A stretch of DNA of 64,000 bases from the NCBI GenBank assembly GCA_025331125.1, contig JAOALB010000020.1, positions 186,001 through 250,000 on the forward strand, read 5' to 3'. Source of the stretch: Mycogone perniciosa (taxonomy: Eukaryota > Ascomycota > Sordariomycetes > Hypocreales > Hypocreaceae). Below the pieces are notes generated by a model. That model was not told the origin of the DNA, searched no databases, and saw only the letters and a list, made by a program, of their open reading frames with translations. Positions 56,307 through 64,000 of this stretch are shown piece after piece. Made by a program: the position numbers and the translations under genes. How positions within the stretch are numbered: position 1 is the first letter of the stretch; every line of letters starts with the position of its first letter.

Positions 56307-59114
56307 TTACATCACTGTGCATTCTCGCTCTGGCTGATCACCCGATTTATGTTTTTCGACCTTTTCCTTGGATTTCCCCCTCTTGTGTTTATGCTTAATG
56401 GTGTTCTGTGTTTGCAGTGGTGGCTTTTCTAGCTCTGTAGGCGAATCTGGTTGTCCATGGCTTCCGATTTCGGGGCTATGTCCTGGGGAATTTGTAGACG
56501 AGATATTCAAGCCATTTAGCTCAGCATGCGACTCTTTGCTAGTCTTTATAAAACCAAGACGGCTCATTGTGCTGCTGATACGACCTTCTCCTGATTGACT
56601 GACTGGTCGGCTCTGTCTGCCCAAGGTGAAACGCGAGGCGGCACGGGATAATCTTGATGAAGTCGAATCATCAACCGGCGTGATAACGGGAGAGTTGGCG
56701 TCAGGCGTCATAGTGGGAGTGATGGCGGGTGATGCAGCCGCAGAGTCAGTGAACGTCACGCTCTGGCGGCGCGAGCCAGTGTCTGTATAAGAGCTAAATG
56801 CTTCAAAGAACCTTCGAGATGGTCGCTCGACATCCGCAGACAGTCGGATGCTAGGCGGCTTGCTTTGGCCCAAGCGACTTATTTCTGCTAGTGTTGGGTC
56901 TTCATAACATGTTGTGAGCCCCTGACCTGGAGTAACAGGAGTGCCATCACTGATCCCTATAGGCGGTATCTCGAGACTGGATTTTGACTGATTGTATGAT
57001 GGTGGCTCGGTCTCTGTTCCCTCGCTTGAGGGGCAGGCCACTTCGACCATGGGCACAACTTGGTAAAACAGTAGATACGGCATCTCCTCTTTCATGGACT
57101 GCCGAATGTTGTCGACAAAAGTAACTCGACTTTCAATCTCCAAGTCATCAAACTTGACCCATTGGGCCTCCTCGTAGTCCGGTGGCGGATCGAAATCGTG
57201 CCGCCTGTTGTCGGTGAGTAGCTTGGGGGCTACTCTTGCAAAGGCGATATAATGACCGCTTTGCAGGGAATCCCCGCGGTGGCAGATGATTGACTGTAAA
57301 ACGAGTTTGTATTCATTGTTCAATCCGTTAGAATCCTCTTCCATGTTTGGTTCATCGGCAAGCATGAAATGAGGAAGCCGTAAACTATCGGGAATATCGA
57401 TAAATGTATTATGGCGTTGAGGTTGGCCAGATTCAGTCATGGCGTAGCGTTTTAGGCAAATACCGACCACTGGCCGCCGATCAAAGTTCATTGCTACTTC
57501 GATGTTGTTTCGAGGTTCTTGGTTGTTGAGTGCGTGCCATGCTATTCTCTATGTTAGGCGATAATAAGAAACTGTACGGTATTGTACGTACGAATTAATC
57601 TGAAGAATTGCCACGCCGGAATTGTAACTGCTTTGACCACAGTCGACCCCGTACGCTTCGCTTTTTGGAGCATCGTTTCATCACTTGAACTGGTAGGCCG
57701 GCCTTGTTCATCAAGCAGGACTCGCTGGATGACGCTGGTTGACCTATGTCTTGTCGCCATTCTCTGCGTGGTGCTCGGCGTATTATCCACGATAGGTGTT
57801 GTAGAAAGCCCGTTCAAAGAGCCGCTCTGACTTGATGAAGGTTGGTCATCCTTCGCTAATGCAATTTCTAGCATCGGGGTTGATGGCGACATCTCGATTG
57901 GTGAGGTTGTCATGATTGTCGATGCAACACTGTCTTCATCCGTAACCAATCGAATGGTATCCGTACGGTGTAGCTGAGGCGGTGCGTCAAGACTTTTGTT
58001 CTCAGCGCCCGACTTCTTTCCATTCTCGCTATCCCTGAAGACGTCAACTTGGGCGTTGAAGTATTCCTCTAAACAGTCTTCCAGTTTGATGCCCTTGCCT
58101 TCGGGGTCCGGCGGTACAGCCAGATTCAGTAACCGCTCATAGACAATTTTATGATCATCCTTGTCCTTTTTGCCTTGGTGGAAAAGGTCAACCTGTAGGG
58201 AGAGCAGTGGCAACTGCAGTGTTTCCGTAAGAAAGGCAAACGCCTCAGAGGTGTCCTGTTGCTCTAAAAGGCGGGCATCTTGCCAGCCACAATCGGCTAG
58301 GGCATCTTGTATCAATTTGGTCTGCTGATGTTAGAATGCATGTTGTGGGCTATGAATAGGTTAATGGGTTAATGCTCACTAAGTCAATGCGAATCAGCTT
58401 CCCTGTCCGCAACATATTGACCCATATCCGCAGAAGGTTGACCAGCTTGCTCTTGGGATCCTCTGGCGGAAATTCGGGTTTGAGCATGCACTCAAAAGCT
58501 TCCATTTTACAAAACATGGCGAACAATAAGGAGTCAATGTAGCAGGTGACAGCACTCCGATTTTCGGCACCAGCCATACGAACACTTGGGTCGTAGGGCA
58601 TGACAATCCCGGAGGCAGCTTTTTGTTCAATATCAATAAACTCAACAGTCTTCTTTGGGTCGCCGTCTGCGTATTTGGTGGTCATGATATCTCGGATATG
58701 CTCGACGGTGATATTGGTAATTTTCATCTGTTCAAGAAGGCGTTGAATTTCATCAACCTGGTCCGATTAGTTGCCGAATACCCCATGCAGGAGCCTGTGA
58801 TAGAATGCGCAAACACACCTTGGCCGTATCCTTTGCAGCCTCGGGTTCAGCTTGCGATTGTTTCGATTGGTCTGTCTTGAAGATGGATCGGAATGCTTCA
58901 GCGGAGAGGGGTCGATTGGACTAGAGAAAGAGAGAGACAAAGCTCTGGTTAGCTGCTCCTGTCGACCTCTTGGGGATTACAAGCTCCCCCAAGGAGCTTG
59001 ACTTTTGTATAATTGACTCACCTTGTTTCCCTGCCCAGGGGGGGCCGACTTGCTTCGATTCGGGGCGCCATTCTTGTCGCGCAGACTGAGGAACTTCCTC
59101 GGAAACTCTTTCAT
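56307..59114 (-). CDS. Ubiquitin-specific protease (USP/UCH family) with divergent Cys box
   Basis: Five exons: 59114-59022, 58920-58819, 58757-58380, 58321-57592 and 57541-56307, giving 845 aa. USPs are papain-like cysteine proteases that cut ubiquitin from proteins. The Cys box reads RSAVTCYIDSLLFAMF with Cys137 as likely nucleophile. The classical box is GNTCYMNSLLQ; here the Gly-Asn pair is absent and Asp follows, a form closer to the CYLD branch. QQDTSEAFAFLTETLQLPLL is the QDA-type helix region. The His box is GDSLQSGHYIAFARV (His531), and WVKFDDLEIE supplies the family Asp position. An insert between the boxes (about residues 285-400) is Ser/Thr-rich and disordered. The last 230 residues are a Ser/Pro-rich tail ending in Lys-rich KHKHKRGKSKEKVEKHKSG. 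All five joins keep frame and rebuild family motifs. Substrate unknown. Confidence 0.88.
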
Positions 59115-60691
59115 GGTCGAGGGCTATCGCAGCCGTGTCCTGGCAAAAGAAAAGGAAAGAAAGAAACGGATTCTCGCGGTGTTCAGCGAGGGAAAGACGT
59201 AGGCTACGCCCCCATCATGGGGCGCGATATGCGATATGTGATATGCGTCTCGTTGCAGATAGATAGTAGTCCGTTGTTGGCGGGGCCGAGACAACTTTAT
59301 GAATCCGGGCGCGCGATAGTGAGAGCGGCGGGAGACGATAGATGAGTGGGTATCGATTACTCGTATGCGTACGGAGTACTTCGTAGTCTTCGGAACAACG
59401 AAACGATGTAAATGCGGAGGGAGATGGGGGTGCAAAACGCCACAGATGCGAATAAAAAGGAACTTGTGTTGAAGTCGAGGACTGCATGTGCGCCTCTCCC
59501 AACAGAACCTGAGAAGATGTGGTTTCATCCAGCAGAGTACGAGGTGGTGACAGCGCAGAGCCCTCTGTACTTCGTATGAACAGCACCTAACCGCTAAAGT
59601 TACAGTGGTGGGGGCGGGACATCGGGGAGGATTAAGAGTGCGGCGTGACACTGCGCTGATGTGGCACCTTTAAGTTGCGACATGCCAATGCCTATGATCC
59701 CTGACGGCCGCATTGGCCTGACCCGCAGACCATCAAATTCCTACCTATACGAGTACTATGCCAATCGCAAGCACGCGGTTTATCGCGATGCAAATTCAGG
59801 GTCCGTTTTCGCATTGGGGTGCTTCGTACCTGACGGGCTACCTGACTGGCACCTGCGTTTGGGCTTCGTCACGGCCTTGCTCCCGTGCCTTGCCACACTG
59901 ACTTCTCGAGATCTCGTGGTCTGCCTACAATTGTCCACGTAATTCGTCATTGACCCCAACAAGGCAGACAGCATCGCCTAAAATAGGGTTCATGAGAGCA
60001 TCCGCTGCGGCGCCTGCACATACCAAAGAGTTCATCAGCCCCCGCATTTCAGTCATGTTATCATTGGGATTTAGGCGGGAGCTTGCGGGAGGATCCTTGG
60101 GGACTGATGATCATGACATTTGAGCCGCCTAATTTTTAGCGGTTGTCCAAAACCACCTGCAGTTGTGTTGCTATTTTCGCACGTGTCACATGCGATGTGT
60201 AGAGTATTGCCACCATGAAAGTGGAAATACTAATATTCGAGGCCATGGAATAGGATGAAGGTGTCATTTACTTCGTACTCGGTGAGTTGAGTAGAGTTCA
60301 GGTATTGTCTGGGGGCTCCGCATTGGGTCATACGAGAGCATGCGGTGTAAAGGGGAAGTGTTTTGCCGTTTCTATGTCTCTGATAAACTTATCTGTTTCA
60401 TCGGGTGTACGAAGTAGAATGGCTTTTTAATCCAAACTCTTCAGAGACTATTAATAGCATCGTTGTTGATGCTGCAACGTCGGGAACGGTTCAGCTGTTG
60501 AGATCGACCTGTCTTTATTATGAATTGGTAGAGGCTGAGATAATCTTTTGCACCGCCACAGTCTCAACAGTACGTACCACGTGGCTCAGCTCCTGACGGG
60601 GCTAGTGATGTTCACCAGATGGAAATTTCCCGTCGTCTCATGTCGATGAGCTGAGGCTTTGGAAGCATCGAGCCCTTGCCAGAATCTCGCC
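59115..60691. other. Divergent intergenic region, USP gene / mrpl7
   Basis: About 1.58 kb. TACGGAGTA at 59370-59378 overlaps TACTTCGTA; more TACTTCGTA-type words lie near 59569, 60269 and 60408, and TACGAGTA near 59750. No coding frame is supported. Confidence 0.5.
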
Positions 60692-61889
60692 ATGGCTGCT
60701 TCTCGAGAAGGTGCTCGCTTGGCGAGGGCCTTGGGTCGAAGGCAATTGATCCCCCAAGCAGTTCCATCATGCGCCAGACGATTTGTATCGAGTCAAGCCG
60801 CGCAGCAGCCGGCTTCATCTACATCAAACCATCTGGGAGATATTGAGTCGACATCCTCGTTCTCGGCGCCACCACCAGATGAGAGCACTATTAAGGCCTT
60901 CACTGAAGCACAGGGATTGGGAGGAAAGGAACGTAAGCTCCCTGGTAACCGGTTAGTGATGCCCAGAGAACCCAACATTGAGTGTTGGAGCTTTTGCTGA
61001 GAAATGTCAGATATCAGTACCATCCACCCAAGTATAACCGCGGTCCATTGCACCCGGTGCAGGCGCCGCCCTCATCCGATCCTACGGCTCGCGACTTCGT
61101 CCCTGGACCCTTTAGCTTCCCCCGTCTAAAGCACACCTACGACAGCACCATTGCTCCGGATTTGATGACCATGACCTACACACATGTCCCCCCAGGAACA
61201 CCACCAAGTGAATCAAAGAAGGGACAGTTGAGGCAATGGGATGGATCGTCTCCGTATCACAAGAACCGACCAAGTAGAGGACCTAGAGGTGGAGGCTCAT
61301 CAAGACTCGGAATACTCGAGCGCGATATTGCCTGGCATAACATTCCGGAGATTAAAACAGTTACCATCAACTCGTATGCCCCCCTGGCCGCCGACAACAA
61401 GGAGTACTTGCACGTTTGCCGTGCCGTGGTGCAAGCCATTAGCGGCACATTCCCTGAAGTTACGACGGTAAAGCACAACGTTATCCACTGGGGAGTTCGA
61501 CAAGGATCGAAGGCTGGTGCCAAAACCACCTTGCGCGGCGGTGCAGCCTATGATTTTGTCGACAAGCTGGTGACTCTGGTTCTGCCCAAGATCAAGGACT
61601 GGCCGGGTATTAAGGCTAGCAGCGGAGACAGCGCAGGCAACATTGCCTTTGGTATGCAGCCCGCATGGATGGCGTACTTTCCGGAGATCGAATTTAACTA
61701 CGATGTACGTTGGATCGAGCATACAAAGAACGTAAGAACGTTATGACTGACTGTTGGATTTAGATGTATCCGCCCAAGTTGATGCCTGGATGTCATATTT
61801 TCATTCAGACAACAGCTACCTCTGACAGGCAAGGAAGACTGCTCATGGAGGCCCTGGGATTCCCTTTCCATGGAAAGGTGACGCATTAA
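60692..61889 (+). CDS. mrpl7: Mitochondrial large-subunit ribosomal protein uL5m (Mrpl7)
   Basis: Three exons: 60692-60951, 61011-61704 and 61764-61889, giving 359 aa. It is the bacterial L5 homologue of the 54S mitochondrial ribosome and binds the 5S-equivalent region near the central protuberance. The first 35 residues are Arg/Ala/Ser-rich without acidic residues, a mitochondrial presequence. A fungal extension follows, then the L5 fold: NIPEIKTVTINSYAPLAADN, a helix-rich central part, TTLRGGAAYDFVDKLVTLVL, PKIKDWPGI and GNIAFGMQPAWMAYFPEIEF. The last exon (MYPPKLMPGCHIFIQTTATS) completes the domain and ends ALGFPFHG. Donors are GTTAGT and GTACGT, acceptors GTCAG and TTTAG. Confidence 0.94.
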
Positions 61890-62111
61890 AAGAGACAATG
61901 ACGATTCATGCTACGTGGTATGGGGTCAGAATAATGTAGCATCGGATAGACAAAAATGTAAAACATCTGTATCATAGAAGTCTATATCCATGAGCTTCGA
62001 TGGTGCCCCTCCCTACTTTTTTTGGTTTATCCGCCCGTCCATATAATCCCACATAAATCTGACGCCTCAACTCCGCCCAATGCTTTTGTTGATCCTTTAT
62101 CATAGCCCTCG

Positions 62112-62771
62112 TCAAGCAGTGGCGGCAGCAGCAGCCTTGACCTTCTCTCTGAGGCCATTCATAATGACGTCGACAGCGGCCATGTCGGTAGCATCCACCT
62201 TGTCCGCCGCAAATCCCCTCTTGGTTAACTCCTCCGCGCACAAATCCAAAGACAGCTGATAATTTCTACACGCGGAGCTCAGAGCATAGATGGCCTTACG
62301 TCTAACATCTTCTGCCTCTCCCTCCTTCAGCGCCAACTCAACCAGCGGCGGCACACCTCCCATAGCGAGCAGCCGCTCCTGTGTGCGCTCATTATTCTGC
62401 ACCGCCGTGCCAACGCACCAAGCCGCCATCTTGCGCAACTCGCGCTCCTCATTTTTCAGCTGCTCAAGCAGTGGGGTCCAAAGGCTGAGGTTGGCGATGT
62501 TGTTGGCGTTGTCGAGACTCTCGATGAGCTGCTCGAAGTTGTCGAAGGCGATGAGCTTGTTCTCCAGGGTGACATCGGGATCAGATGAAGTGATGAGCTC
62601 TATGGCGGCCTTCATCAGGTCGGCGTCGGAGGGACCGCCCATGAGGGCGGCCATGATCTCCGGGGTGAGGTTGGTGGAGGGGGGAGTTTGGGGTCCCGCG
62701 GGGGCGTCTTCGTTTTTTGTGCTGTTTTCGATGCCCCAGCGGAGGAGGTCGTTGAGGCGTTTGTCACCCAT
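62112..62771 (-). CDS. fes1: Fes1, Hsp70 nucleotide-exchange factor
   Basis: A single exon of 219 aa. Fes1 (HspBP1 family) uses armadillo repeats to clamp the Hsp70 ATPase lobe and release ADP in the cytosol. It starts with the invariant MGDKRLNDLLRWGIENS. A proline-rich linker follows (APAGPQTPPSTNLTPEIMAA). The repeats include NKLIAFDNFEQLIESLDNAN, LWTPLLEQLKNEERELRKMA, AWCVGTAVQNNERTQERLLA and GGVPPLVELALKEGEAEDVR. The C-terminus ends in Ala-rich KVKAAAAATA. The length is typical. Mrpl7 and fes1 are convergent with about 220 bases between stops. Confidence 0.97.
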   Translation of the reverse strand: MGDKRLNDLLRWGIENSTKNEDAPAGPQTPPSTNLTPEIMAALMGGPSDADLMKAAIELITSSDPDVTLENKLIAFDNFEQLIESLDNANNIANLSLWTPLLEQLKNEERELRKMAAWCVGTAVQNNERTQERLLAMGGVPPLVELALKEGEAEDVRRKAIYALSSACRNYQLSLDLCAEELTKRGFAADKVDATDMAAVDVIMNGLREKVKAAAAATA

Positions 62772-63157
62772 GATTGCGGTGTGGTTTAGGGGGCGATTGT
62801 CTGCTCTATATTTGGTGATATAAAGTGATATATTTTGCTTAGTTGTCGAGTTGTGGCTCTGGTTCGTCGACGTTATTAGTGATTTTCGTCTGAGTTGATG
62901 CAGTTTCTAGAAACTTCATGAAGGCTCTAGGCCGAGGTGGGATTAGCGCCACGGGTATGCATGAGCCTCAATGACGCTCCTTGCTCGCTAAGAATCAACA
63001 CCCAAACTACGAAATGCTTTGTACTAACTAACCTATCTATCTACTCGAGTAAAGTCCATTTGTCCGTGGTGCCTACTACATGGTGATCGCGCGCGGCAAA
63101 AATGTTAGTGTGGCGCCGGCCAAAAAAAAGATATTTGAGTGAATCGAGCTTTGAACA
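62772..63157. other. Intergenic region between fes1 and tRNA-Arg
   Basis: About 390 bases with the fes1 promoter and the tRNA 3' flank. An A-run (63121-63128, T-run on the minus strand) lies about 30 bases past the tRNA end and could help Pol III termination. Confidence 0.5.
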
Positions 63158-63245
63158 TGACCACGCCAGGAGTCGAACCTGGAATCTCTAGAGAAGGCGA
63201 TGCTCAAGCCGAAATCTAGCGCCTTAGCCATTAGGCCACGCGGCC
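63158..63245 (-). tRNA. tRNA-Arg (anticodon UCG) with a 15-nt intron
   Basis: On the minus strand the acceptor GGCCGCG pairs with CGTGGTC with two G-U pairs, discriminator A. The D-arm is GCCT-AATGGCTA-AGGC. The anticodon stem CTAGA/TCTAG encloses TTTCGG, then a 15-nt insert, then C. Removing the insert (63208-63194), placed after position 37 as in canonical eukaryotic tRNA introns, leaves a 7-nt loop with anticodon TCG (63212-63210). The T-arm CCAGG-TTCGACT-CCTGG is perfect. The gene is 88 nt; the mature tRNA is 73 nt before CCA. It decodes CGA and, by wobble, other CGN codons. Confidence 0.94.
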
Positions 63246-64000
63246 GGTGGATGAAAATCTGAGCAGCCCAACCAGACTGCATGTTTGCCGGGAGGATCTT
63301 GGCGTAGAATCCATGCCACGAGAAACTGCAAATACTAGTCCTGCTGGACCATGTTTGTGTCTGGGAATGAGAAACGGCTGTCCCGGGATTTGGATATATA
63401 CGAGCCAGACGGGTATACCTCTGCCTTGCTGCCTCTTTGTACCCTTCTATCGTTCTCAATTTGTTGATTGCTATGTATATATGACGGACGGACAAGAGTT
63501 GATGACATATTTCGCACATCAATAACCTAGGGTAGCAAACAGCGCTCGTAGTACTGTTCAGATTATCACTTATCACTTTTCCAAGACGGAAAGGCCGAAT
63601 TAATGCCTGACTGCAGATCCATGTTTGAATTCATTTATCGGATTGGGCGAGCTGAAACTACAGCCTTGTCAAACGAAGTTTAACAATTTGGCATTACGAG
63701 TACACTGTAGCCTGACCAGCGGTGATGTATTGAGTACGGAGTACTTTTTCGTGTGTAGGTAGCATTCCATGTCAACACGCCCAATGTCTCTCTCCCTGTG
63801 ACGTTGCTGAAGACTGAAAAGGAGGGCGAGACATGGCTGATGACGTAGCACAAGATCTGTCTCAACCGGATGGGAGGGCAGGAATTGAGATGCCTGGAGG
63901 TTGGCTGAACAAGGACCAGGTCAAAAGAATTACTACTGCGGAGTATACGGCATCCGAAAATTCTGCCTCAAAATAGGAGAAATTGACAATTCGCCATCAT
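63246..64000. other. Intergenic sequence at the right edge
   Basis: About 755 bases without a supported gene. A TACGGAGTA word lies at 63735-63743 and a TACGAGTA near 63697. The last 150 bases could belong to the promoter or leader of a gene beyond the window. Confidence 0.45.

Overview
This is a gene-rich stretch of a filamentous ascomycete nuclear genome, most likely a sordariomycete and possibly hypocrealean. That placement is an inference from protein flavour, for example an Nmr1 of Neurospora type with a long N-terminal extension. Genes are interrupted by short introns, mostly about 48-80 nt, with GTRNGT-like donors, CTAAC/CTGAC-like branch points and YAG acceptors. Genes lie on both strands with no operons or shared pathway. 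I rebuilt exon structures by hand from reading phase and splice signals; every complete multi-exon model given here closes in frame.

Layout. 1-815: 3' end of a probable fungal transcription factor. 0.8-4.6 kb: gene-free, dense in short GTAC-rich words. 4.6-8.5 kb: nmr1 (+) convergent with a PTR2 peptide transporter (-). 10.2-13.6 kb: erg2 and ies1 (both -). 14.4-17.6 kb: pom34 (+), tRNA-Gly(CCC) (-), get4 (+) and an unrecognised 170-aa gene (-). 18.3-21.5 kb: vps68 (-) and a Csi2-like gene (+), divergent. 22.2-26.7 kb: a Yor1-type ABCC transporter (-). 28.2-30.5 kb: csl4 and a Sec2-domain gene (both +). 31.0-32.6 kb: pus4 (-). 33.3-35.8 kb: an RFTS-domain gene (+). 36.5-39.1 kb: the CBP80 cap-binding gene (-). 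40.4-41.9 kb: gsk3 (-). 41.9-51.2 kb: a 9-kb island without supportable coding sequence. 51.2-53.1 kb: a 6-phosphofructo-2-kinase (-). 54.2-55.3 kb: tom40 (+). 56.3-59.1 kb: a divergent USP-type deubiquitinase (-). 60.7-61.9 kb: mrpl7 (+). 62.1-62.8 kb: fes1 (-). 63.2 kb: an intron-containing tRNA-Arg(UCG) (-). The rest is intergenic.

The genes are mostly housekeeping: sterol synthesis, chromatin remodelling, nuclear pore, tail-anchored protein insertion, exosome, cap binding, tRNA modification, mitochondrial import and translation, and Hsp70 exchange. Added to these are nitrogen regulation (nmr1) and transport (PTR2, ABCC).

The strongest signal not explained by genes is a family of short, near-palindromic words (TACGGAGTA, TACGAAGTA, TACGAGTA and complements). 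They are heavily over-represented, appear confined to non-coding DNA and concentrate in the two gene-free islands. Other points worth a second look are a phosphofructokinase-2 whose bisphosphatase half has lost its catalytic histidine, a USP with a divergent cysteine box, a gene with two possible C-termini through intron retention, a set of AAG splice acceptors, a 27-nt internal exon in erg2 and a two-codon upstream ORF before nmr1.
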